A program made the position numbers and the translations under genes. The notes beneath the pieces were generated by a model. It saw nothing but the letters and a program-made list of their open reading frames with translations. It had not been told where the DNA came from and ran no database searches. From Vanessa cardui (lineage: Eukaryota > Arthropoda > Insecta > Lepidoptera > Nymphalidae), in assembly GCF_905220365.1 (NCBI RefSeq), contig NC_061130.1, positions 9,617,501-9,681,500 of the forward strand: 64,000 nt of DNA, in the 5' to 3' direction. Below, piece after piece: positions 23,601-36,439 of this stretch (positions are counted from its first letter, which is position 1; each line of letters begins with the position of its first letter).

Positions 23601-23980
23601 AACGATTGTCGATTCAAATAATGGTGTGATTGTAAGGCAAGAGAGAGATTTTATTTTAAGCTCAAGTATATTCCTACTTTCACACGAGCGTGTGTGGCCA
23701 CAAAATTGTTTGTACTTTCGTCGAGAATATTGATTTTTTTAGTATTTGTTTACTGTTAAAACTCCAGCTAGTTATATCCTAGTAAGGGTCAATATTAAGA
23801 TAATAGGATATTTTTACAATTATCAAAATAAATAGCCGTCTGAAATTCAGTAGATTATGTGATAAAGTAACACTCTCAATGGTAAACTACCGAGTCTCGA
23901 AAAACAAATAAACCTACACTTAACTAACTTTCTCTGCAGACGTATCGAATAACCATCCTTTGAGAGTTAGGGCAGCCATT
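20601..23980. other. AT-rich intergenic stretch
   Basis: No gene or repeat is recognised. Small inverted repeats occur, for example ACTTAAAGTTAT at 21030-21041 and ATAACTTTAAGT at 21045-21056. A less AT-biased block at 21660-21790 holds AGAACGAAGTGTTCT. A G6 run is at 22943. Confidence 0.45.
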
Positions 23981-23984
23981 TATT

Positions 23985-24060
23985 TGTACTTGTACACTAC
24001 ATGTGTGCAGTTCTATCTACCTTTGAGAATACCCACCGTGGCCAAAATCAGCTAGAAGTC
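23985..24060 (+). repeat. SINE family S2 fragment
   Basis: CTACCTTTGAGAATACCCACCGTGGCCAAAATCAG corresponds to the GAGATTGGCCGCCGTGGCCG region of the tRNA-derived SINE found better preserved at 34141 (there CCACCGCCGAAATCGGTC). Short and degraded. Confidence 0.4.
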
Positions 24061-24821
24061 ATGGTCAGACGCATTTCCTATAAAACACAACTCTTGTACT
24101 GAATTAAAACGAAACAGAGTTGTATATAAAAATGTATATTTATATAATGGTCACCAGTGAAAAAAGCTTTTAGCCTTTGTTTTTGTAGTCAACAATTTAT
24201 CATTAACGAGCATACTGACATATGACATTCGCTTCTATGATATGTCAAATGGAATACGAAAAAATATTACTCAATTATTAATTCTGAATTATCATTTGAA
24301 AATCTCATTCATTCACACATTTGAAAAAATAGCATCAGAATGAACAGTCTGTATATTGCTTAATATACCATGAAAAAAATATGTACACTCCACTTTTAAA
24401 GTCAAGATTTAGAATTTATAACACCGCTGCTTCTTAAAGGATGTGTTAGAACTCATCCTACACATGTTTCCTCATAGTATTTTTCTTATGAGTACAAGGT
24501 AAAGTAATAAGTTGAAATATATACGTATCAAAAAAAACTTCTGATTGGATTGAACTTCTCTATAATTATGTGTAAATACATAACGATAGCAACGTCAATA
24601 ATATTTTTAGGACATCATTAAATATGTACTAAATAAAATCATGCAAAACTACTTGATGTGGTTAAAAAAGTAGGTCAGACGACATTGATGTAAATAAAAT
24701 ATTGAGATAAATTAATATATTTTTTAATGTCATGGCTACACTGATATGCCACTTCAATTAACATATATTTTAATTACTTCATTATAAGTATATATAGTTA
24801 CAAATCGGTACTGGGAAATTT

Positions 24822-25090
24822 TTAACTGAGAAAACCCATGATTGCGAGTTCAAACCTAGGCAAGCATTACTGAATCTTTACGTGTGTAATTTATTCTTAT
24901 AATTCATCTTATTCTCAGCGGTGAAGAAAAAAACATTGAGAATACCTGCATTTGTTTAGTTTTACTAAAGTTCTGGTAACATTGTCCAAATCCTCTGCTT
25001 AAAAGAGAGACAAGAAGTTAAGTTGAGGCTGAAAATGTAAACGCACTAAAGCCCAGCAGTGGAAAACTTACAGGCCGCTATTTACATATA
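24822..25090 (+). repeat. SINE family S1, old copy
   Basis: Recognisable B box (GCGAGTTCAAACCTAGGCAA) and body words CTCAGCGGTGAAGAAAA and GCCCAGCAGTGGAAAACTTACAGG, with many substitutions and a deletion before the 3' end. Clearly older than the copy at 35566. Confidence 0.75.
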
Positions 25091-25734
25091 TAAATTAAGC
25101 ATCAGCAGATTTTATTCTCCATGTTGAGAAATAATTAGACTGATAGTGTAATCTTTTAAGCTATCAACTCATATATAAATATATATTAATTAATCATCTC
25201 AGTCGATTAAAGTTTAAACTACAGTTCACAGAATGACAGATATCGACCACAAAAATACGATATATATTCTACGCAAGCAAAATGGCGGATCTTAGCACTT
25301 TAATAATACAATTACCTAGAATACTATATAAGAGCTAAGTTCATAAGGATTTCCATGGTTATGGCGTCACTATTATGAACGGAATGGTGTATGTGACTAC
25401 GGTCGTGCTTATCCTTTATGACTTTTATTCTAAATCCTTAAGGCTCGTGTACATGAGAGATTTTGATACATTTATCTAAATTATTATGATTTCTAATTTA
25501 TTAAATTTTTTCTGTTTTACATAGAAACAAATTTGTGGGAACGACATAATTAAGTTGAAGGCCTTTAAAATAAAACGAAATTCAAAAACGATTTCCTTCT
25601 TAATCAGTAGAAAATAATAAGAATGACCCAACATCAAAGCTGAAATGTTGCTTCGTATCTACAGGTATGAAAAATTGTAACAGCCTCAAATACAAAGGTA
25701 TTTTTAATTAAAGAAGTTGAAATAATGTATACTT

Positions 25735-25962
25735 TTAATTAAGGAATTCCGAGCTATAAGAACCTTCTTTCCAAAGTATTTTGCGATCTATATTTATATA
25801 ATACACAATCCTAGATGAAAATAGGAAAACTGTGAATTTGTAATAAGTTTTGTAATCTTTATTAATGCATGTCAGATCGACAGCATCACCATTACGATCG
25901 TCAGACATCATAGTGTTGCTAGTGTAGTCAAGCAAAAGCGTAATATTCACCTCTAATACAGG
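25735..25962 (-). CDS. possible exon, unknown protein
   Basis: Minus-strand open frame after an acceptor-like TTCCTGTATTAG (about 25955). It reads VNITLLLDYTSN..., then DRNGDAVDLTCINKDYKTYY. The first 45 codons look protein-like; the rest becomes AT-driven before a TAA stop. No domain is recognised and no partner exon found. Confidence 0.15.
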   Translation of the reverse strand, partial: PVLEVNITLLLDYTSNTMMSDDRNGDAVDLTCINKDYKTYYKFTVFLFSSRIVYYINIDRKILWKEGSYSSEFLN

Positions 25963-26285
25963 AACACGTTTAGTAAACTTTCAAAGTTACTTTGTACACT
26001 AATTTATTATCACAATTGGGAAACGAAGCGAATGACAGTTCCTAGGCTGGAGATAGTGGTCTCTACTTTTCACGTCCGTCACATCCTCTATCTCGTTTAC
26101 ACCTTCATAATTCTCTCTCATGCTGTCTCTGTCATCACTACACTATTATACTGTCACTATTACCTTATTGTTAATTGTACCTCTCAATCATACACCTAAC
26201 ATTCCCTCGTATTATATTAAAACTTATTTGAATTTGCAATTATTTGTGTTATTTTTGTTTCAGTGATAAGCTAGTACAGTATAAG

Positions 26286-26588
26286 TAAAGTAAAGTAACA
26301 GCCTGTAAATTTCCCACAGCTGGGCTAGGGCCTCCTCTCCCATTGAGAAGAGGTTTTAAAAAATATTCCACCACGCTGTTCCAATGCGGGTTGATGCACA
26401 TGTTGCAGAATTTCCATGAAATTAGACACATTCAGGTTTCCTCACGATGTTTTCCTTCACCACCGAGTACGAGATTAATTATAAACACAAATTAAGCACA
26501 TATACATAAATAGTGGTGCTTGCCTGGGTTTGAAACCGAAATTATCGGTTAAGATGCACGCGTTCTAACCACTGCGCCGTCTCAGCTC
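26286..26588 (-). repeat. SINE family S1, (TTTAC)n tail
   Basis: Full-length minus-strand copy. The tail AGTAAAGTAAAGTAACAGCC is at the left; the tRNA-like head with GGTTTGAAACCG (B box, one change) and TAACCACTGCGCCGTC (A box) is at the right. Confidence 0.9.
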
Positions 26589-26599
26589 AGTACAATATA

Positions 26600-28460
26600 A
26601 TAGTATACAGAAATGATATAATTCCTGAAATATTTCACCTGGTTGTCTATTGGTAGCATTTTGCCAGCAAAAATGTACTAGATATGATCGTCACTAATTT
26701 CTCTACGTAGGTCAACTGCAAAATGGCGAGATGCAAAACTGTGACGCATTGTTGAAAGCATGATAACAATAAATCTCTGTACTTCTATAATCATTTTAAG
26801 GATGACTTAATATTTCCTATATCATATAATATAAAGAAAAAGCTAAATAGGATTAAAGTTCAACTAGTCTACACCCAGTCTTATAATCCCGCTCTCATCA
26901 GCAAGCGTGTTGACTTTCCGCAGAGTGATAGTTGAATAAACTTGGACCGTTTGTCTGGATTTGAATATTTTAGCGGACTAAGTTAGAAATTAAATGTTAT
27001 GGTGTGGCACACATAAACATAAATCTGCATCCAAGATGTTAAATTTACTGTTGTTGTTATTGCTGATGTTACAAGATTCAAATAAAATTACTTTTATGGT
27101 TCATATAAATTTGCCTTGAATCGATTTGATCCATTTTTGTTTTATAAACGTATTGTAAAATAACGGACTAATTCAAGTCTTTGGTTTTACTGTCAGTACA
27201 GAGAGAAAGAGTTAGAATTAGTATACAAATATATATTAATAGAAATATCAAAAAGACTTAATTGATAAACACAGTTAATAAAAAAAGTTTTGGTGAGTCG
27301 AAAATATAATATAATACAAATATTTACATACAATTTTTATATCAAATAAATAAATGATTTTAAGTATGGCTAATATATTTGAAGATTATTTAAAAACACA
27401 TTATATAATATTATACTTTTATGATGAAAATACTCCAAGAACTTGAACGCAATTTGTAACCACCTCAGATGCTGATAATAGTACAAAACAGTACCTATAT
27501 CCGTTCTCGGGATTCAAGCTTGCTTCGTGTAAAATTTCAACGAAATTGATTCAGAGGTTTATAACCTTAGTAGGAATTTATTTACAGAATGTTTCATTTA
27601 TATTACGGAGAAGGTAATATAAATGAAACATGGTAAGATTAATTGAACAGTCATAAAAGTTATAGATCAATAAGAAAAAAGGTATGAATGTATGAAAAAA
27701 ATGTTTACATTTAATAAATTCGGTAAAATTTTGAGCGTACACGGGGAAAACAACAAGCTTATTTATAAGGTTTGTAATATTCTCATAAACGTATGTACTG
27801 CCTGTATACACCGAAAGTCATGTGATTAGCATAAGGTTACTAAATCCAATGGTTTTGCTTTGCACATTTTATTTGCATAATACCTCTGCACGGAGCCTGA
27901 AACAGTTTGCAGTTACGCTAATATCCTTATAAATTATTGCGAGGGTCGTATTACGTTCGTTCTTACTATAGTGAATTACTTGGCAGAGAAGAGATAGGAA
28001 AATTGAATTTTTTTCATTTTCTAATTTAAATTCTAGTCTTTTGGTACTATTTCTAACTTTACCATACGTATATGAAGATTTTATTACTTCAAATTTAAAT
28101 ATACCGACAGAAGAAAAAATAAGAACACAACTTTTATTTTTTCTTATCTCGAAAAAAATTGAATTGTGGGAAAAAATATTTTTTGGTGAGTTATTGATGT
28201 TTAATATATTACTGAATATAATGAAATGAAATATAATGAAGTACAACAACACTCAGCCAATACAATGTTGATTTATCAATTAAGAATAAAAAAAAATAAT
28301 AAAACTAATACTCACATGTCAATAGACTCGATTGATAAATAGTTTATTTATGTTATTATTAGTAAAAAGATTGCAAAACACTTATATTTTTAAAACTTCA
28401 TTGTAGTGACTGTATAATTTAACATTATTTTTAGTATTATTTACCAATTTTTTTTTTTAC
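26600..28460. other. AT-rich intergenic stretch
   Basis: Contains an 18-bp stem-loop at 27589 (listed separately) and a 127-codon minus-strand ORF (27869-28252) of low complexity that I do not accept as a gene. Nothing else is recognised. Confidence 0.45.
27589..27631. repeat. 18-bp perfect stem-loop
   Basis: ATGTTTCATTTATATTAC (27589-27606), a 7-base loop GGAGAAG, then the exact reverse complement (27614-27631). No mismatch. It could be a foldback MITE remnant or a structured RNA element; no repeat family is recognised around it. Confidence 0.85.
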
Positions 28461-28468
28461 AACATTTC

Positions 28469-29673
28469 AAATCAGAACTCTTGGCAGTCTGGTTTTCGAG
28501 CTGGTCATAGCACGGTTACAGCGCTTCTAAAGGTTACGGAGGACATTCGATACGCTATGGAGAATCGTCAACTTACTGTAGTTGTATTGCTTGATTTTAG
28601 CAATACGTTTAACTCGGTAGATCATGATGTTCTTTTATGCGTTTAACGATCTTTAAACGTGTCATCCTCTGCGTGTATCTGGTTTGAATCATATCTTCAA
28701 GGACGCTCGCAGTGCATTCAGTTGGGTGAATTAAGCTCAAATTGGAGCGCGCTTAATTCGGGCGTTCCTCAAGGCAGTGTGCTATCCCCTCTTTTATTTT
28801 CTGACTTCATTAATACTATATCAGCGGTAATTTCTTCTAAGTTTCACCTTTATGCAGATGATCTACAATTGTATCGCCACTTTAGTTTTGTGGATGTTAC
28901 TACGGCTATTACTGGCATAAACGAAGATCTCAAACGGATTCACAATTGGGCTAACAGTTTTGGCCTTGTCGTGAATCCCGCAAAATCGCAGGCATTAATT
29001 GTTGGAAGTCGGTATATGCATAAATGTCTCTCTTTAAATAGCATTCCTCCTTTGGCATATAACGGCATACCAATCAATTATACCGAGCATGCCAAAAATT
29101 TGGGTCTTCTTTTCAGTAGTGACCTGTAAAAAGATTCATTTCTCCTTTCACTCCCTTAAACCTCTTCAATATTTCCTTCCTACAAAAACAAAAACTCTAC
29201 TTGTTCAATCTCTTTTGCTTCCTCTGATAGATTATGCTGATTCCTGTTTTCTTGACGCTACTGAAGAACTGCTTGATAAACTTGAGATACTACAAAATTT
29301 ATGCATCCGCTTCATTTTTGGTCTACGCAAATTTGATCATGTCTCTAGATTTCGAGCTGAACTCAAGTGGCTTCCTATACGTCTTCGCAGGGATACTCAC
29401 GTTCTATGTCTCCTTTATAATATACTTTTTAATCCCTTATAGCCCAATTACCTTCGAGAACGTTTCAAGTTCTTGCATCCTTCTGGTTCTCCTTGCCTTC
29501 CTAATGTCCAGCTCCTACTACAAATCCCTTCTCATAATTCTAATTTTTACACCTCCGCTTTCACAGTGCATGCAGCGCGTTTGTGGAACGCTCTGCCGTG
29601 CACGATTCGCACTTCTCATTCAATTCACATTTTTAAAAAGAAGTTAATAGAGCATTTCTTATCAATCTCCTAA
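28469..29673 (+). pseudogene. LINE reverse transcriptase, frameshifted
   Basis: In order: QSGFRAGHSTVTALL, VVVLLDFSNTFNSVDHDVLL (finger/palm aspartate), then a stop; LNSGVPQGSVLSPLLF (about 28760-28800); HLYADDLQLY catalytic motif (about 28845-28875); WANSFGLVVNPAKSQ; a frameshift near 29128; then LLLPLIDYADS, LQNLCIRFIFGL and ARLWNALPCTIR at the C-terminus. The enzyme would copy LINE RNA at a nicked target. Stops near 28646 and 29127-29129, plus another near 29440, disable it. The clade is judged from the YADDLQLY and C-terminal pattern (CR1/L2 group). Confidence 0.8.
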
Positions 29674-29747
29674 TTTTAGCATATTAAGTAGTGTATATGT
29701 ATTTATATCTATGTATATTATAAGTATTTATATATGTAAACTTTAAT

Positions 29748-29749
29748 AA

Positions 29750-29785
<36 letters not shown>

Positions 29786-29786
29786 T
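29748..29786. repeat. (TA)n microsatellite
   Basis: Alternating TA run within the 3' UTR of the CR1-like LINE. Confidence 0.9.
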
Positions 29787-30016
29787 TCTCATTTTTAGTT
29801 TAGTATTTGTTTTAGTTTTATTTTGTAATTGTAAACTCTTGCCTGTCTACCTTTCACTGTTCTGTCTATTTTCACTCTTCTGGGTATGCTGGAAGAAATC
29901 TCTTATAGGGATAAGCATACCTTTTAAATTTTGCTTTCCTGTGACTTATATATTTGTATCTGTACTGTATCTGGCAAATTTTAATAAACTGTTAAATAAA
30001 ATAAATAAACTCTTAG

Positions 30017-30110
30017 TAACTAACAATTAAGACCTACTTAACATATCTTAAATATGAGCTCGTTAGGAAACCAGCCAAGTACCTGGCCGTAGTTATTACC
30101 GAATTAACAT
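30017..30110 (+). repeat. dispersed repeat pair E, copy 1
   Basis: AATTAAGACCTACTTAACATATCTTAAATATGAGCTCGTTAGG, AGCCAAGTACCTGGC and TTACCGAATTAA match the inverted copy at 57530-57615. It directly follows the CR1-like LINE, so it may be the true terminal part of that LINE or an independent element. Confidence 0.6.
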
Positions 30111-30114
30111 AAGC

Positions 30115-32210
30115 TTATAATAAGTATTTACTTTAAAGAGGTTTTAATAGAAAACACAATACTTTTCACATTTCTAACGTAATAAATATATTATCACATA
30201 TTATTTAAAAGTTCAGTTTTTTTTTTATTTAGAACACACACCACAGCTTTTATATCGCTGCTCTCCTATATCATTTTCCCCCAGCTTACATATTTTTTTA
30301 TTTATCTTTAGCACTCCTCGTGCTATCTTTCCTCATTACAGACGTCCTCGGTGTAAATTATAATATGTTAAAAATATATTCTGCGGTCGCGTATTTACTC
30401 GTACATTGATAAAATATACGATATAGAGCTGATGTAACACTTTACACATGGAAAAAGCTCGTTTAAATATAGCTTAGGCTTATTAAAATTTTGGAGTTTA
30501 AAATTTGAGGTCAGAGTATTATCTAGGAGCATGTGCGTTTCTGATATGATTAGTATTTGTGTACTCCATCGGTACAAATTTTCTTTTATGTAAAGGGTGC
30601 GATTTGGAATTTGTACACTGGTACACCTTGCACTGGCAAGGTGTTTTAATTGTGACATTTAACAGTAGCCTGACTTTGGTAGGTACTTAAAAGTGTGACT
30701 CACTGACTGTTGCGCCTCAGGTCACCCTCCAGGCCTGGCAAGCCTCTAGTGAGAGGTAACGCTACATATTATTATTTAGTAGATTTATTGCTATTATGTC
30801 TCGTATCTGAAGTTTTGTTCTTATTACTATTTTCTTATAATAAAGCGGTTAATTGCATAAATTTGATACAGATTTACCCTAAAAGAACTACGATGAAAAG
30901 TTTATCAAAACGCTAAACTAAATAATCAGTTAACTTTAAATCGTTAAGATTATGTTTCAAATACGTACATGAAATAATCTGTCCAATTAATAAAACAAAA
31001 CAATATTCAAACGCCCATTACATACATCAAACCGGGCCGTATGGATAAGCTGATTGAAATCCCACATCCAAAATAAAGGCCAACACTGAAGATTAAATGG
31101 CCCGTGCGTGACACGACATTATTGCTTGTAAATTTTGTTTTTAATAACTACGACTGGCGATATTATTCGGACAATAAACCGTTTCGCGTCGGAAATGTTC
31201 GGTACAGCTGATATTTATTAAATTGGTTCTCGTGCATATGTTTCTAAATTATTACAGTGAGACTTATGATGAATGTACGATTAAGGGTTGCCGCATATTC
31301 GACAATATAAAGCACAATACAATTATTACTGTTAAACAATTAACATTAAATTAAAATCTCTCATTTTCTGATCGATTCCGTCGAACGTGGCAAAGAGGTA
31401 AATAATGGAAAAAGAATGCTATTCGTAAATTACAACGGGAAGTAGTACACGTTTGTGTACTTTTTCAAGTTTTCGGTAGCAGACTCGAATTATTAGCTCC
31501 TCCGCTGCGTACACTGCGAGTAAATTTGTAAAATATGGAAAAACTATCGCCTATCACGTCATTTATAATTTGTGTTTCAGAATCAAAATTTACATAAATT
31601 ATTAGAACCTAAAAATGATATAATATTATGTTGGAATACGAAACGTATTACAATAAAAATTAACTTCAGATAAAGAAAGTTTTACAAACACTTATACACG
31701 TATTAACACACCATAAAAAAATAATTATTATTTGATTTAAGTAAATAAAAATAATAATCAAGAGAAATATATAGTTATTCAATACGCTATATAAATTAAT
31801 TATGTTATTTTCATTACAAACAAGGGACATAAAACGAAAATTTAAGTCCTCCCACAGACGGTTTCAGATATAATTGCTAATAAGAATGTCAAATCCAGCT
31901 CTGTACAAAATAATATCAGTTCAATTTCTCTAGCTTAATGAATACAGAACGGATCGAATCAGTACATCGAGTGTTAAATAGATTAGTGCTGCAAATGACG
32001 TTAAATACTCGCCCAGATTAAATCGCTTTGGCAGTGACTGCAACTGCTGTCTAATTTGTTGAACATGTAGGCATAATTTAGGAACGTCAAGTTCATGGAT
32101 CGTTTCTCTTTTACGTCTTAATTGATTTAGAATTTAATAAATTGTTGCTTTTATGTTAATTTTATACGAGATACGGAATTATAATAATAATTCGTGTATT
32201 CATAATTTAT
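30115..32210. other. non-coding stretch, partly less AT-biased
   Basis: No ORF or repeat is recognised. Blocks at about 31020-31210 and 31900-32110 have more balanced composition than the flanks and are candidates for conserved non-coding DNA. Confidence 0.4.
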
Positions 32211-32328
32211 CCACCCCGCATTGGAACAGCGTGGTGGAATATGTTCCAAACCTTCTCCTCAAAGGGAGAGAAGGCCTTTAGCCCAGCAGTAGGAATTTAC
32301 AGGCTGTTGTTGTTGTTGTTGTTGTTGT
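32211..32328 (+). repeat. SINE family S1, 5' truncated
   Basis: Only the last third: CCCGCATTGGAACAGCGTGG, TGTTCCAAACCTTCTCCTC, GCCCAGCAGTAGGAATTTAC and a (GTT)7 tail. The well-kept sequence suggests a young, truncated insertion. Confidence 0.9.
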
Positions 32329-32329
32329 A

Positions 32330-34140
32330 ATTTATCCTATTAGGCTGTAAGAATCATAATTAACAGGGTTAAGTTATGTATAAATATAACGATGGTCATG
32401 TCATTTCCAAGATATTTACATTTAAATTCAGCTATATAATGATAGATGGAATTATTTGTCATTCAAATGTATACACACAAAAAAGGTATTTACCTGCAAC
32501 TGTTCACGATATAGTAATTTCCCATATATCCCATTGTACAGTGCAGTATAAATAATGTTTAAACACTGGTACGAAACCATAAATGAATTATGTAAGTACA
32601 ATTATTTTACCATTATTCGATCCAGAATAAAATTATTTGGTCATTTATTCCTAAAATACGGATCCAAAAATACAGGACGTATTCATGTCGATCCCTCGTC
32701 ACGTCTCCTTCTGATATAGACAATTTATTTACGAGTTGGATTTTGTACTGACAATTATATTATTCACAGTATTTCCAAAAAAAAACGATTATGCACACAT
32801 GATACAAATCTAATTTAAAATATAATCAACATTCAATCTGTATACTTCTTAGCATCTGGATAATAGTTTTTAAGATGGAGTACAAGTGACTTCAACTTCA
32901 AATATATTTTAAGTGTTTTTTAAGAGTACTATAATAATCAAAGAAAATCCTAATTCTTAACATGTCCGCGTTCCAATTTCGTCGTATCCAGCGCACTCAT
33001 TTACTCAAGTTCTTTAATCCCAGAAGCAACTAAGGCACCTTTCATACACTCTGCTTTTCGCGAACATATACTTTTCCATTTCTACAGTTCCTTTTAAACG
33101 TGCAATAGAATAAGTGACGAAAGTTTTAAGCGAAAAAATGCGGGCGAAATATTCACTTTTGCGACAGGTTTTCCTTTTACATAACGACGCTGGATTTTAG
33201 CAGATTGAGTTACGAGTACGTAGGCTCGAATTGAAAGCGTATCTAGGAATCTTTTGAGCTGAAAACATTGAATGATTTCTTTGCAGTTTGATTTTTATTT
33301 TTATGTATCCGCTACTTTGATATCAACGTGACTTCGATATAGTTTTCTGGTTATCCTACGAAAATTCCCCGAACCTTTTGGTAAAACGTGAAGTTATTGT
33401 AACATAAAGCTCGACGTTATACCCAAGAGGCCGAACATACGATAGGGAGTTTTGTGCGACACCATGTTCTATGAATTTAAGTATTGTATTTAATTAGATG
33501 TTACAATTTATAAATAGAATAAATAAGCAACATTGGAAACGTATACAATTGGTACAAATGACTTTAATTTACAAAAAAAAAAAAACAAATAAAATCTCAA
33601 CTATTATATAAATAATGCTACCATTATTCACGATCACAGAAACTTTATAAAAGCACCCACAATTACAAAAGGAACACCTTTCCATCTACGTTCCAAGCAT
33701 TGTCTAGTTTCTCCTAGTCCGTTCGCTTCAGTGTCGGTGTTGTAATTACTGAGAATAAAAGGAAATCATCGATAACATCTATTTCCGATCCGCTATAGAA
33801 TATTCTGCAATTAAGCCACGGATAGGATGTTGCAGTTACGATCTATAGTTGAGAGATTCAACCGTTAACATCAAACGTCTAACGTTTAATCTCGATTATC
33901 ACGTATCACATATCAATGCTTCGTGTGCCATTCGTTGTCCTGGAAAAAAATAAATATACTAAAATTTAAATAATAAGTTAAGTACCGAAATATGTATTTT
34001 CCAGTCGTTACGATTAAAGCTTAGTTTATTTACATTTAAGTCTCAAATCAAACCAATTATAAAACGATTACCACAAGAACAAAATTTAATTTTGTCACGA
34101 AATTGATAATTTTAAATACCCAGTATTGCCTTTAGTTGTA
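32330..34140. other. non-coding stretch
   Basis: AT-rich with more balanced blocks near 32940-33200 and 33640-33930. No coding or repeat identity was found. Confidence 0.45.
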
Positions 34141-34590
34141 GAATGTTTCATTGGTCTAGCGGCTAGATATTAAAACGCACATCCCGCAATCCTGAGTTCA
34201 ACCCCACGTCGACTCAATAAAAAGTTATTGAGTTTTTAGTCGAAAAAAATCTTAGTAGCAGCCTAGCACCTGGAAGTGTGATCCGTACCTCTGAAATTAC
34301 GTAACACCATAACCTTGCTCTTTTCGGTCGTGTCAGATTTGTCATCACTTCACATTATGAGTGACAAGTATTAAAAAAACACCTAAAACAAACACACATA
34401 AACACGTGTGATTGCACATGTACACGTTTGTGCACTTATAATAATATACCCTGCATATAGTTTAATGTCCGCGATGTCACTGCCACCGCCGAAATCGGTC
34501 AGGACATTGCTAAATTTTGCAGCCCTTGAAGACTGGACTTGGACTCCTCTACCACTTACTTGGAGTGGAGTCATATGCCTGCCTACCGGA
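34141..34590 (+). repeat. tRNA-derived SINE, family S2
   Basis: tRNA-like head TTGGTCTAGCGGCTAGA (A box) and GAGTTCAACCCC (B box). The body includes AAAAAGTTATTGAGTTTTTAGTCGAAAAAAATC, TTTCGGTCGTGTCAG and GTGCACTTATAATAATATA, and ends near CCACCGCCGAAATCGGTCAGGAC. It differs entirely from family S1 in sequence. Two other partial copies are at 46025 and 46480. Confidence 0.75.
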
Positions 34591-35329
34591 CCTTATAGAA
34601 GAAAAATGTTACAAAATCGCGTCACGATTTTCAAATATAGTTTAATCATATCTTTATTAATGAAATTAATTAAATAATAAATTTAAGAAGTAATGATTTG
34701 TACGAAAATACTCTCTTGGGTAAACTTATAAACTGAAGATTAATATTATTTCATCCATAATTTTCTTCCTTTGAGAATGTTCTAAGTACATTCTCAATAT
34801 GGTTCTCAAGAGATAGCAATAAAACGTCTATGATCGATTTAAAGCCAGACACACCTCGGGCGGCAAATAATACAACCATAAATTCTTTTTATTCCTTATG
34901 ATCTTACATAATTCAGTCTCGAGTCAAATCTTTCATTAAAGTTAAAATTATTGACCTTGAATCAAATCTCAGGCAGCATTTTCGATTTATCCAATTGTGA
35001 AGACGATTTCGTTTCGAAAATTATATTACATTTACGCACCATATAATTTCTAATAAAAAGGGAATTCCTAAAATATATTAGGAAAAGTTTTATTTTGAGA
35101 TTTTTTATTTATTGTACATTCATACATTCAGCATTTTTTTCTTTGTAATCATTCAGTGTCTTCGATAATAGTAGTAAAGTAGATTTATTGCATATAAATT
35201 ATTTAGATTATATATTTTTATTTTATAAGTATTGATAATATAATTTACTTATATATAATTTGTGTATTCTATATTTACGTTTATTACATAGTTTTAATAA
35301 TAAACTCATATTATTTTATTTGTTATCAC

Positions 35330-35510
35330 AGCACCACCCACCACATATTCTATGAGCCATTCTAACATACACCGTTGGTTGCTTGGGAGAGATCGCTATG
35401 TAGCGATAAGGTCGCCAAAATTTTACGCCTGTTCTATTAAAGCCAAATCTATGTATCATTTATTTATATTTTTCTGTGTGGTGTACAATAAAGAATACAA
35501 ACAAAAATAT
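35330..35510 (+). repeat. LINE 3' end (CR1-like)
   Basis: GGGAGAGATCGCTATGTAGC and GATAAGGTCGCC followed by a U-rich stretch and ACAATAAAGAATACAAAC, the usual 3' end of lepidopteran CR1-type LINEs. No ORF part remains. Confidence 0.6.
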
Positions 35511-35565
35511 TTCTGATTTGAGATTACTTAAAATTAATTTTCAGTTACAGTTGAAGCAGATAGAA

Positions 35566-35868
35566 GGAGTCGAGATGGCCCAGTGGTTAGAACGCGTGCA
35601 TCTTAACCGATGATTGCGGGTTCAAACCCAGGCAAGCACCACTATATATATGTGCTTAATTTGTGTTTATAATTCATCTCGTGCTCGGCGGTGAAGGAAA
35701 ACATCGTAAGGAAACCTGCATGTGTCTAATTTCATTGAAATTCTGCCACATGTGCATTCCACCAACCTGCAATGGAACAGTGTGGTGGAATATGTTCCAA
35801 ACCCTGTCCTTAATGAAAGAGGAGGCCTTATCCCAGCAGTGGAAAATATACAGGCTGTTACTTTACTT
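35566..35868 (+). repeat. SINE family S1, best-preserved copy
   Basis: Complete: A box GAGATGGCCCAGTGGTTAGA, B box GCGGGTTCAAACCCAGGC, TGCTCGGCGGTGAAGGAAA, CCTGCATGTGTCTAATTTC, GGAACAGTGTGGTGGAATAT, TATCCCAGCAGTGGAAAATA and a (TTAC/TTTAC) tail. It serves as reference for the other copies. Confidence 0.92.
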
Positions 35869-36264
35869 TATTGTAAGTATACTCACATAAATATTTTTTA
35901 TATTTGTATGAAAATATTGTGTTATAATTATTTTAATAAAAATATTTTCATCGAATCATCACAATTCATTTTACATCGGGGTCAGTGAATTATTTATAGC
36001 GATCATTTGTTATCGTCAATCTGAAAGCTTCAACAACAAAATGTGAATAATTCATAATCCAGTTCAATTCACCTTCCAAAAGATTGTAATATCACAGTAT
36101 CATAAGCCAAAATTAAGTATGTGTGTTATCATTGAAATATAAATAAAAATAATTTATTTTGTGTAAACAAATATCGTATAAACAAAAAACATATATTTTT
36201 TTTATAAATGAAAAGCATAGTAATAGATTCTGAATGTCCTATGTGTTTGAACGTCATCGGTATG

Positions 36265-36375
36265 TGTCTAACACATACAGATTTTCTCACAATGAATTTG
36301 AAGTTCAGTGTTGCTTACCTCGCTATGAATCCGCAATCTTCGGTTAAAATGCACATGTTCTTGCCACCATTGAGC
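36265..36375 (-). repeat. SINE family S1 remnant
   Basis: Old minus-strand head: TGTCTAACACATACAG, TTGCTTACCTCGCTATGA, ATCCGCAATCTTCGGTTAA and TTCTTGCCACCATTGAGC follow the S1 order with many changes. Confidence 0.5.
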
Positions 36376-36439
36376 GTGAGCATATATCTTTTATATATTA
36401 TTATCATTATACCATATATCGTTCAGTTGTAAGCATGGA

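Larger units (their letters stand above)
28461..29995 (+). mobile_element. CR1-like LINE, 5' truncated
   Basis: Starts inside the reverse-transcriptase domain and runs through the ORF end (about 29673) into a 3' UTR that holds a TA microsatellite and a GCTGGAAGAAATCTCTTATA / GGGATAAGCATACC segment typical of lepidopteran CR1-type 3' ends. The final part is AATAAA-rich (29980-30005). The target duplication was not identified. Confidence 0.75.

Noticed and set aside
27869..28252. 127-codon minus-strand ORF
   Set aside because: Rich in Phe, Ile, Asn and Lys with no recognisable motif; fits chance in AT-rich DNA and overlaps an equally open plus frame.
33640..33940. Possible core promoter around a TTCAGTGTCGG word
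   Set aside because: Single initiator-like match without TATA, DPE or a downstream exon.
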